Positions 1 through 10,841 of a stretch of DNA of 64,000 nucleotides are shown here, piece by piece. The stretch is from Styela clava (Eukaryota; Chordata; Ascidiacea; Stolidobranchia; Styelidae). The stretch is from NCBI RefSeq assembly GCF_964204865.1, contig NC_135259.1:21152974-21216973 (forward strand), in the 5' to 3' direction. The notes beneath the pieces were generated by a model. It did not search any database and had not been told where the DNA came from. It was given only the letters and a program-made list of their open reading frames with translations. The number at the start of each line of letters is the position of its first letter. Within the stretch, counting starts at the first letter, position 1. The translations under genes and the position numbers were made by a program.

Positions 1-3000
1 TCTCCAATACCATCTCTGCGAACTATGTCTAGAGAATAATGTTGGTTTGATTTCGTAAAAACCTTGCCGCACTTAACGACACCCATACTAGTTGCATAAG
101 TAAATTGCCGACATTTTATATTAAAACATTGTCGCATGTCGCTGCTAGACAACCAGCTTTGGTTCCATGTTGTTTTTCTTCCCTAGTAAAACTTTGTGGT
201 GGCTCAAGCCCATTCCAGGAAAGTGGTCGGTTCCGCAAATTGTAATTTTAGGGCATGAATTTTTTATAAACTTCCTAGTACATGTTGCGTTCCACAATCT
301 TTTCCCAGTCTGAGAATATTCAGTTACCCGTAAGTGTATATTGTCCAAAAGAGAAGGCTTCACAAAATGAACATTTAAAGACATCGTTACTGGGTTCATT
401 AATATTGTACAACTCCGCTTTTGAATTCAGGGGCTCTGAATTAGACCCCTGATATATCACCGCTAGTGGGCAGCGGTTCACTGATTTTTATTATTTGTCA
501 AGGCCTCTTCGACAACAAACGTAACACTGAGGGTGCACACAGTTATCACTCAACTACTTTCTGCCTTTAATTGCGTAACTGTTGGCGGAATAGAAAACAA
601 TTGAGTGAAAACAATTGAGCAATCAGTTGATGCAATGCAATCCCACTTAGCTGTTCATTAAATAATACCTCGTGGGTAAATGGGTTGGGTTCAGCATGGT
701 AATATGGGATTGGCCGTCGATGTACACGGAAATTGAAAGTTTATGAAATTCGAGAACATCGTCATAAAGCATTGTCCACCACGGTAACTGTTTCTCGTTT
801 GACTATCCAACTTGGTACCGCAAACAAAAGTTACAGAAAGTAACCGCCACTTCTCAAGTGCTTCCCAATGATGCAGAGGGATCTATCGAAACCATTTGAC
901 ATCTTTATAAAAACATATTTTTCTCCCCGTTCAAACGCGAGTTACAAATGGATTTTAGGTCTTTTCCCGCGTGATGGTGCAAAAAGGCGATAATTGCTTT
1001 TCTCTCTACCATGGTGGGCTGTTGGAGCAGAATTTTCAAAAAAAATTTGTTGGAAAGTTTGTAATCAACGTCAGCCGTATTAGACAAAATAGCGATCTAA
1101 ACTACTTGTCTATTTCCGTGAATAGTATACTTTAAGCATACATGGTGGCCTGTAATACAAGTTCATTAAAGTGATTTAAGCCGAGTCTCCCTTGAAAACA
1201 CTATCTGTTCCTATTAGCAGATCTCACGTTTATTCGATGCCCGTGGTTTGGCCAACAAAGCCGAATAAAAGCATTCTTTTTTTTCAATTAAATCGTGCTA
1301 GGGCGGTTAGTTAGACATCAAGTAGAAATTTTATTCCCCGTTACTACATAATTTCGACGGTTAAGTCTTAAATGGATTGGAAAATTCAGGCAAGGTAAAT
1401 CACAACAGCGCGGGTTCAAGTGCTAAGAAAGACTTTAATTCAAAGGTCTAACTCAGGTATGTTTACAATGAAATCGTTTGTATTGTCGTGTTGTATTCAC
1501 ATGCAACGTGATACCGATGCGTTTGCGTAGTTTCTCTCGTTCTGTCGCAGGAAGCTTTTTGCCTCGCGTGTGTTGAAAGATTGTTGTGTAATTGTCACGC
1601 GATCTACCTGCAATCGATTGTCATATTCTGACTCAGTCAGTACTTAGACAAGCATGATTGCTTATGGTATGGGTTTTTAAATTCAATTTGGGGTAAGTCA
1701 TAGTTGGGTAAGTCATAGTTTTTATAAACTTTCGTACAAAGCCCCTCGCCAAAAAAATAAATTAACACCCCCGCCAACGCTCAAAATAAGAAAATTATGA
1801 GGTGATTATCCAGTTAGCGTTAGGGTCAGTAATGCAGATTGCCCTGGAAATTTAAATTTTCAAATCATTTCTTACCCGAACGGCGGCGGTGTTTTTCTCA
1901 ACTCTCACATTTTCTCACAAGTGACGGGGATTTGGACAAATGATCCAATATTCGTTTGAATGACTCAGTGTACTTTGAAAAAAGTCCGTCGGTTGAAACC
2001 AGTAACATTTGGTAGAATATTAACGGTATAAAACGTGAAAAAAACAAACATTTTCATGCATAATAAAAATATAACCGGTTACTTACAAACGTTTCCCAAA
2101 TAATATGGCCATGATTGATTGACGCCGTTTGCATATACATTTATAATACAATTTTTCATACATGATCTGATGTTGAGCGTTTCATAAACCATCCTTTTGT
2201 CAACCATCCTTATGTCAATTTCCCGTAAAAGACTTGTTCACTACTATGCATAATTTCAACGATTAATTAAAAAAATAAAAATAAAATTGGGCTATTTAGG
2301 GCAGGCAGCCGGGATCACGTAGGATTTTAAAATAACTAGCCATGTCTGGCTTGAATTGAGTTGTTTGTATCTTTTTGTTGAAAACACACCTTGAGTATGC
2401 ATTAACTTTAATGATTAAAGTGAGTCGTTTGTCAGTTGAAACACACACGCACACAGACACTGGCCTTAAAACACAAAAGATTAAGATAAGGAGAAATGTT
2501 CATTTCTTAAAAATGACGCAAGCGCGTTTCGCCCTTCTCATTTTTTTTATCGGCTATCTAAATAAGGTATTTAGGCTCATATGAGCGTATTTCAATAAAT
2601 GTGCTCAAAACGATAGGAGCTGCATAGGTTTCTTAAAATCATGATGCTCCTGTAATCAGTAGTAGTTCATTTCATAATTAAAGAAAGCAGCACAGGTAGA
2701 AGAGGAGAAGTATATATTTTGCGTTAGATAACCGATCTTCTCATTCTTAGTTTATATATATTGAGTTGCGAATTACGAATAATATTTTACGCCATGCAGT
2801 GAATAGGTGAGGGGTCGGGATGACTATCGAGGGTGCAAAGTCATATATTTTTATAAGTAATTTCTAAGACTTGCAATCCAAGTCTTAAGTTTCAGATGAA
2901 TTTTTTGACAAAAATATAACTATTTTTCACAATTCGGTAATAATTATTTCCTGACACCCGATGGAAAGTATTAACCTTGCCCGTGGTAAATTACTTGGAT

Positions 3001-3146
3001 CACGGAATTTAGAATTCAGTAAAGATTAATGAGTTTCGAGAATCGAAAATATTTTTACCAGATATTTTTTAAACACTTTTTTCATTCGAATAATTTTTAA
3101 CTTTGTACAACGTATTTCACAGATCATTAATTAATAATCTTATACG
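1..3146. other. AT-rich region without a recognisable gene
   Basis: No supported coding exon, RNA gene or repeat was found upstream of the collagen/fibrinogen-like gene. Open frames here are short and show no splice signals or domain signatures, apart from a weak thioesterase-like resemblance on the minus strand at 145-399 that is listed only as an observation. The promoter of the downstream gene should lie near the right end; no convincing TATA box can be assigned. Confidence 0.5.
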
Positions 3147-6100
3147 ATGGAAAAATCCATGGTGCTCATATTGTTAATAATTTGCCACATTACAACTATA
3201 ATTGTCGTCGCCCAGCATTCGGTGCCGTTTCCGTCAAAAGGAGGGGATTCGTGCAACGTAGTTCAAGTCAACTGCGGGTCTGTCGCTCCTGTTGATAATA
3301 AAAGGGACTCTCAACACCTTAGACGTTCAGGCCCGCCCGGGAAACTTGGCCCCAAAGGTGACCCGGGTGGTACTGGGCCAGTGGGACCTCAAGGTATTAA
3401 AGGAGCAAAAGGAGACGCGCCGGATTATGTGAGAATTCAAAACATAATGAGTGAGTTTATTTTCATATTTTCTTTACCTGTCTGTTCAAAAATGGCCGCG
3501 CCCGCTATTAATACATGGGAGAAGTGAGGTGAACGGCCCCTCCTCCTGAAACTCGGACTTTAGAGACCATAGGGTTTTTAAAGCCAGTATACATCATTCT
3601 GATGACGTCATTTGTTTATTGAATAGGGTATTTCAGTACTTCAAGTTATCGATAAACGTATAAAAATCCTTGTTAAATCTCACATAAATCAAGTACTCAC
3701 ATGCGAACATTTCTGGGTTTTTTTCAATTCCAAAATCAGAAGCGCGATTTTGGAAATCAAGTTCACGATGGAACTTGTTCGAAATTTTTTGTTAATATAC
3801 AGGTATCAAAGGTAGGCTATTTCTGCCAATCTAATTAATATAATGCGCGAACGAAGTGACACAAATCGAATAATCGTGGCCCCTTTTTTCGGATAGGACG
3901 GCTCGACAAGTACTGAATCCTTCGAACGAAAAATCAAGAAAAATATCGCTGACATATCTAGGCGGAAAAAAACTATTTGCCGTTTTAAAGTGATCTTGAC
4001 ACGCTTGCAAATGATTTTAGCGTAGATATATAATACATTTTCTACTGAAATTTCGATTTATTTGGCCATTTTAAAGTACGTTCAACTGATTAAAAAAATT
4101 ATGCGACAGGAGATTTAAATTTTCTATTTTTTTTATTCTGTTCGCTCACTAGTATTTGTTTCGATTGGCCAGACATGATAGGCTCATCGTGGATTACCGT
4201 AGCCGACTTCATTGTTGTGAATACAAACAGGGATGTGTGCATGTAGATGTGTTTATATGTAAACACAGAAAGAAAATATCCATTGCCGAACACTTGTAAC
4301 AAATAGCTGTTTTAAAAGGGCGCTCAATCTCATGACATAGTTGCAAGTGAGCTGTTGTTATTTTGGAATTGAAACCCGCTCGATAACAGTAATACAACAT
4401 GAACATGGACAGTAATACAACATACATTATGGAAAATTGAAAATTTCTGAATACAATTTTTGTTTTGTGATTCAAACCCAAATTCAAACCGAATTAAATA
4501 GCATTCATCATTTTTGGCACGGGGTTCATCTGCTTTAATGTTTCTGCTTTAATTTAAAATTTCGGAACATGCTTTGAATAAAGTTTTTGTCTTCTGATTC
4601 AACCCGAACCCCAAACCCTCCGAATCCGACACGACGCACAACTGTGCGTTGGTATAGAATTACCCCTACTTGTGAAATCATATATTGCGCCCCAGATGTG
4701 TACGTTGACGACATAATCTAATCTAGAATGTTGCGCCATGACCGATCATGCTTTTTACTGACTTTGGCCTTTCGGTGTAGTTCAACTCAGTGTTGGGTAG
4801 AAGTCGCAAGTCAAGTAGAGTCACGGGCCCTTCAAAGCTAGAGCCAAGTATGGGCGGTAGCAAATGTTAAGCTCGAGTAACAAGTCGAGTCCAGAGTCAT
4901 AAGATTTAGTAAATAACAGTGAATTGATAATCATGAGTCATATTGGCACGAACACAAGGGACGTCCAACTTCCGTTATTGCAACGTTATTTATGAAATTG
5001 AAATAGAATTCAATCGTATACAACATTTACATCGGTATCATCAAGGTTATGAGTTATTGCTGCATCAAGATGATGAATTTTCCATATTTTTTTAAAGCAC
5101 AGCATTTCGGCATGTCAAATCTTACTTTGTCAGATATTTTTCTCTTTTTTAAAAACTCGCCCAAATTGTTTTCAAATCTAAAGTCGAGTTGTCTATGGAT
5201 GTTAGTCAAATCCGTGTCGAGTCATCTCGATCAGATGACTTTGAAACTCCTCAACACTGGTATAAGTTGACAATAATAGTTTTGGGGGTCACTGGTGACG
5301 TCACACTACGTTTCCCTAGTTCTGAAGATTTTCATGGAAAATTCCATTTCGCACTTATTGTTATCAGAATATCTCTGTTATTTAGGGCAAACAAGCTGCA
5401 AGGAACTGAACGAAATTCACAGAGTTTCAACAACCGGATATTACCCATTGAGAACGATTGGTACCGGAGTTCTGGTCTCTGTTTACTGCGACTTCAGAAT
5501 TTATGACGGTATGTGAGAATTCATTTTTATTCAGAAACATTCTTACCTTTCAAGATTTCGGAAGACTACAGACGATTTCGACACATTTAATTATGTTGAG
5601 AAAACTCGGTGTTTGTTCATTCATTATTTCCTTATTTAATTCTTTTTGGCCTTTCGTGACATATGGCTTCAAAGAAATATATTACGACGTAACAACAGAG
5701 TGTGCTCTCGACAATTTTGGTCGGCACGCGAAAGAATTTTGTCATTAAATGTTGTCGATTTTGGCACGTGAGCCGAAAAAGATTTCCCACCAATGGCCTA
5801 GGGACACGTAAAATACGGTATTTTAAAAATGCGAAAGTTATCACGTCTTCGCTGATTGGCTTTGTTCTAGTAAAACCTTTTCATGTTCCCTTTTTTTTTA
5901 TCAAACCAAATACTTATGAAAACCATTTATTCAACTATCATCTTTGGTTAGGCGCAACTAACTCCTAAGGCAGGACTAACTACTAATCTCTATGTCAGGC
6001 ATTCATTGCTTGTCTTGTTTATATGCTTGTTTGAAGAAACCTGAGCTCGGCTGTGCGAAATCTTATCGAAATACATTTGTGTTGATGGGACGCAAAGCTT

Positions 6101-9100
6101 TGAATCACATAAGATATTTATGGATATCTTTAAATAGAGACGTTGGAAATATTCGTAACCTCTTTTTTTTAATTTTCAGGCGTATCCAATTGTAAAGAGT
6201 TCATATTGCGGTACGGTATTTCAACATCCGGGTTTTATCGTCTAAGAATGACCTCAAGTGAGCAACCGAAATACCATTACTGCTCAGGTACCATTTTTTA
6301 ACACAATATGCGGTGTGATATTGCATGAGCGTAACAACGATGTTCAGAACAAACAATAATAAGTAGTTATATAAGATTATAAGTAGTATGATTAAATTTT
6401 TTAAAAGGAAAACGAATCTTTTTTATTCCTTACTTGCTTGCCCCAAATACATATTATAAGTGAGGTGGTGGGCATGGGTTTTTACCAGCGATTATTCTCA
6501 AAACGTTCCATGCTAAAAGATCTCTTTTGTTACAACAGATGTTTTTACGTGCAAGCAACTTCAGGAAAGAGACGAAATTGAGACGTCTGGGAAATACCTT
6601 CTTGGGTCAGCCAACAACCAATATGAGGTTCATTGTGACTTTTCTGGATCGGATGGTACGTTTGTCGATTTGTGGTAATTTACTGATGCATGTTCACAAT
6701 GCTATGAGGTTCAGTGATAGTAGTATACTCAGTTTACTTATGTAAAGCCTTGTTTGGAGCGTAAGAGCCAAAATCTTTAAAGCAATTGTTGAGCCTTCAT
6801 ATTACCAACGGAAACTGGAATTTGGGATCGCTTTGAAACACAGTCAGAGCTCTGTTTCGAACAAAAATTCAAAACCAATGAATATTACCCAATGAATATT
6901 ATACTGTCGTATTCCCAGCAAACACTGAGATATGGAATGAGTTCATGGCCATGATTAGACGAAATTCATTTCGAACGTCTAATTTGCTATTATTTTTACT
7001 CAAAACAAGATTTCACTGAACCGAGAAAACGTTTCATTTGAAGCTGAGAAAATTTAATTAATTCTGACGATATATTTTATTGAAAGTCTCACAAAAAGTT
7101 GAAAGCTTTATCTAGAAAGTAGAAGACTTACCGTTAACTATTTTATATTACATTTACAGCAATCACTGAAATTCGACATGATTCCATGAATGAGGTGAAG
7201 ATGACAAACTGCGAAGATCGTGGATGCTATTCCAAGATTCCCCGGTATACAATCAGCCTGAATTACACGATTAAAATCATAGAGAACTCAAGGGAATGTC
7301 GGCAATATATTAAGGTTTGCAACTTTGATTATTATCAAGATGCGTTTTTGACAAAGTTTTGGATGCCCCTACTCCCTATCTCCACAAAACACTTTTTTAT
7401 TACGAAGGATCGATTACCGTGTACACCAGGGGTCGGCAACCTTTTGTTACTCGCTAGCCAAAATCAAGGGTTGTAATTGCAAGTCATTGGCGGGCCGCAC
7501 ATATTTTTAGAAAGTTGAAAACCGAACGGATGATACTTTTTATATTAAAAATCAAGCAGTGAATTATTGCATCTCAAAAAATTCCCTTTGAATATTTTTG
7601 GCGCCATTGAATCCTTTGCACTTAGCATCGACTTTTATGCGTTTTGTTGCCATGTGTTAATTATATTTAATTCATAGGCTCATCAAACGAGTAATTGTGA
7701 ATTTTATACTTGTTAGATTATAATATAATTTAGTCTACGCGTGTCTCGCAATAAATGCTGTTACTTAAAGAATATAATCGTCGAAATGGCTGTTTTGTTA
7801 CTATATTCAGTGAAGCGTCGAGGGCCGGATTATATTACTCCGTAGGTTGCCGACCCCTGATGTACACAAACATACATATAAACACTCGGGCAGCGTAATG
7901 GAAAATTGACTTACTGGAATATGTTTTATTTCAAGGGATCAAAATATATATTATCAACCTGTTCTTTTTGTGGGTAATTATATATAAAGTCTCAATAAAC
8001 CGTTGTGTTAATAATATCGTGCATTGTTATCTCGTGACCACTAACGGGAGGACATTGGTGTTGATCTGTTTCCGCAAAGCGCATTTAGTGCGCATTTTTG
8101 AAAATCCGCTGCTTAAGTATTCAAGAATGAGCCCGTAAATCAAAACACTGTGGCATTTCACGTAATACCCAACTCGCCGAGCGAACAGCGTTAGTTAGTC
8201 GAAGTATGAGACTGGAGCCAAATTAGACAATTTTACTGTTTAAAGCCAGAAACAGCTGTTTCAAGTATTTAGAGATCTTGTGAAGTCAAATTTTTTTTTG
8301 TTTCGGAGTCAAATTTTACTATTCCAGAGTTCCAGAATTTTTTATTCTGGAATTGGAGTCAAACCTTGTAACCACAGCAGGTCATTCACACAAAGATTTT
8401 TTCCTTTATAAGAGCTTACATAGATTTAAGCGTTATTAGACTGAAGAGAAAACGGGGAAAACCATACTAATAAAATTATTAAAACTCAATAAAAATAACT
8501 TAGACTACCAACTACGTGTACTGCTGAAAAATCATTTAGCATTTATAAAGTTCTGGAGCTGTTCCGAGTTACTATAATTTACACTAGTCACAATGATAGG
8601 TGTGTTTTCATATCAAAATATCGCCTTCCCAGCTATACCCAAATTAGATACTTTCTTGTGCGGTGGTTCATTAGATCTACATACTACTTGTACAAACACG
8701 TGCCCGGAAAATTCGCCGCAGGAAATTTCACCGTAGGCAATCTCGCCTAAGGAAATTTCGCCGCATAGGAAAAATCGCTAGAGCATATTGCTGTAAAACA
8801 AGTATTTGCGATAAAAAACAGTTGGGATTATAGGGTTTGGATATGTGTTTTAAGAACGATCCTTTTTACAGAAGGCGATTTTCCATGCGACGAAATTTCC
8901 CTCTGCGAGATTTCCTACGGCGAATTTTTCTGCAACGAATTATCCTAGAACCGTACAAACATAATACAAAAACTTGAATGTCCCAGTTAATTAACCAAAT
9001 CTATTCTTCTTTTCAAATAGGCCCGTTGTCAAGGCATGGCCTTATTTCGAACTAATCCTTATGCCTGGTGGGTTTCGCGAGATGGAGAGAAGATGATGTA

Positions 9101-10560
9101 TTGGGGTGGAGCAATTTCCAAGATAAATTATTATTGCGCTTGTGGAGAGACAGGTAACGTCACTGGCTTTTGGCCGTCTTGAATTCTACTTACCAAACCA
9201 AGTCATTGAGTGAGCTTGTTGACGTCATATAGTTCCAATAATACAGACAACAATATACATATACAGCCAACTCATATATAGTCATTTGAATATCCATGTG
9301 GGGCTTCTGCTACGTTCATATACAGCCAGCCCGGATTTGGACGATGAGAGAGGTTTTGATTCTTGTGAGATCCTTCTTTAATCATGACGCCATAAATCAT
9401 TTATTATGACGTCATTATATATTGTTTACGGTCATGTAAAATGTAATATGATGGCATAAATAAAATTTTAAATTGCGTCAAATACGAAATTTTAATGAAA
9501 AGCAAGACACGTACGCTAATCGCCCGAGTAGATTGCATAGTTGAATTTGAAGGCACTAATAAACATAAGTCTATAATAAAACGCCATCGTTCGGGAAAAC
9601 TCGACGACGCAATACCTGTTCTAGTCGCATAGGGTAACATGGCATGACATGATTAATGCTGATAAATAAAATTACCAGTCCAAGTTGAAATAAATGAGTT
9701 TATAATAAAATATCCGGAATAGTAGAAAATACAGTAATTCTTCAATTCGTTGTTGTCTAGACTAGATAAATAAGTATGGCTATATATCGTTTTTTTATAT
9801 TCTTTTTCAAGTTCAATCAATTTAATTAATTTAGTATATTTTTTTAAAGTTCAAGCGGTGAGTTTTTTAACTTTAGACAAATCAATTTATTCAATCGCAT
9901 TTGATTTTCAACATCTTAAAGGTGAATATTTGGGAATTATTAACTTGATTAAAAATTAAATAAATATTAGTTTTATAAAATTTCAAACCGTTTTTTTTTT
10001 GGAACAAGCTTTTGCAATTTGGCGCGGCGGTGTGGCTCAACGGGCTAAGCGTTAGGAATACGCTCGCCACCGCACCTCTAACTACTCTGCGTGGGTTCGC
10101 AGGTTCGAATCCCATGCAGGGATGGTTATGTGCGAGAGGATTGCTGGACTCCTCGCCGTCGTTGGGTGGTTCACGTAACCGCTGGTCGGTTACGGCTTCC
10201 TCCACCACCAAGTCCATGCTTCCGAAAACAAACAATACAGTAAATCTAATCCCATACCCGACTTGGAATGGTAACCGGACGAGAGGCCGTGCTTCGCCAT
10301 ATGAATAAGCCGTCTTATCGGCTTTCCTCTCCCCCTGGATAAATATGTAAATCCTATCCTATCCTTTTATATTTCAAGGCCAATGTGCTGACAACGTATG
10401 GAAATGCAATTGCGATAAGAACGACGGCACCATCAGGGCAGACGAAGGATTCCTGACCGCCAAGACCAAGTTACCGGTCAAAGAAATAAGATTCGGCGAC
10501 ATGGGAAATAAGGGAGAAAATGGATGGCACACTCTCGGCAAATTAGAATGCATGGGTTAA
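3147..10560 (+). CDS. Secreted collagen-like / fibrinogen-like (CNTNAP-type) protein, 7 exons
   Basis: Seven exons join in one frame to 373 codons plus stop: 3147-3450, 5386-5508, 6180-6287, 6539-6655, 7160-7314, 9021-9153, 10379-10560. All introns are GT-AG and phases agree (1,1,1,1,0,1). Residues 1-22 are a hydrophobic signal peptide. Residues 62-91 are ten uninterrupted Gly-X-Y triplets (GPP to GDA). Exons 2, 3 and 4 each encode one short module with Cys-Lys-Glu/Gln, then S/T-S/T-G-Y/F/K-Y, then a closing Cys, as in the start of fibrinogen-like domains. Exons 5-7 carry GCY, WWVSRDG, YWGGA, CACGETG, CNCD, DEGFL, LPVKEIRFGD and HTLG, the hallmark of the fibrinogen-like region of contactin-associated proteins and many invertebrate secreted proteins. 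No membrane segment follows, so secretion is inferred. ATG 3147 is the start because it opens the signal peptide. A role as a lectin or matrix protein is only a guess. Confidence 0.85.
4788..5259. mobile_element. Probable hAT-like MITE in intron 1
   Basis: The ends are inverted: CAGTGTTGGG on the left and CTCAACACTG on the right (one mismatch). The interior is rich in GAGTC/CAAGTC words. The flanking 8-mers (GTTCAACT and GTATAAGT) match at five of eight positions, so the target duplication is old or uncertain. It has no transposase frame and is therefore non-autonomous. Several short open frames at 5049-5516 run through or just past this element and are not genes. Confidence 0.55.
7427..7859. 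mobile_element. hAT-family MITE in intron 5
   Basis: A 433-bp element with 16-bp perfect terminal inverted repeats starting CAGGGGTCGGCAACCT. It is flanked by an 8-bp target duplication with one changed base (GTGTACAC at 7419-7426, ATGTACAC at 7860-7867). Subterminal GGGCCGCAC and GGGCCGGAT motifs are typical of hAT elements of this terminus class. No transposase is encoded. Confidence 0.85.
8699..8952. mobile_element. MITE with long inverted repeats, 9-bp target duplication, intron 5
   Basis: Flanked by an exact 9-bp direct repeat GTACAAACA (8690-8698 and 8953-8961). About 75 bp at each end are imperfect inverted repeats built from repeated AATTTCGCCG / CGGCGAAATT-like words. The centre contains a GGGTTTGG stretch. 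A 9-bp duplication suits a MULE-like origin, but the family is not identified. No open frame. Confidence 0.75.
10027..10366 (+). mobile_element. tRNA-derived SINE in intron 6
   Basis: A pol III head with A box TGGCTCAACGGG (from about 10033) and B box GGTTCGAATCC (10102-10112), then a tRNA-unrelated GC-rich body and a 3' tail of ATCCT-like repeats (about 10349-10364). A candidate target duplication is imperfect (CTTTTGCAATTT before, CTTTTATATTTC after). Open frames crossing it on both strands (9891-10235 and 10012-10308) are not genes. The tail ends about 13 bp before exon 7 of the host gene. Confidence 0.75.
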
Positions 10561-10835
10561 AATCTCAGAACCTATGGAAACTGCTAGAACCGATGTAAAA
10601 AGCAATGGAATTTTTTTTATATTACCGTGGTTCATATATTTTAGATATTCTCTCGCACAGCGAGCCTATAATTAAGTAACACATGGTACGTTGAAAGAAA
10701 CAAAGTTTTGCAATATAGGAATGTATTGTCATAGCGCCTCACAATTCGAAGTTGACTTGGTGACATTTTTTACAACTTCAATTTAAATCATATAGTATAT
10801 ATACAATAACGTTTGAGAATGGCTGGTTTGAATTT

Positions 10836-10841
10836 AATAAA
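10836..10841 (+). promoter_or_regulatory. Candidate polyadenylation signal of the collagen/fibrinogen-like gene
   Basis: AATAAA about 276 bp after the stop codon at 10558-10560, in AT-rich sequence. It is the first canonical hexamer after the stop that I noticed. Confidence 0.5.

Noticed and set aside
3429-3450. Alternative donor GTGAGA at 3429 for exon 1
   Set aside because: It would leave phase 0, while exon 2 needs a phase-1 donor; the GTGAGT at 3451 fits phase and consensus.
5049-5968. Several overlapping plus-strand open frames of 70-105 codons
   Set aside because: They are out-of-frame readings of exon 2, the intronic MITE and intron sequence; only the frame joining the CKEL exon fits the gene.
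10012-10308. 98-codon open frame
   Set aside because: It lies wholly in the tRNA-derived SINE.
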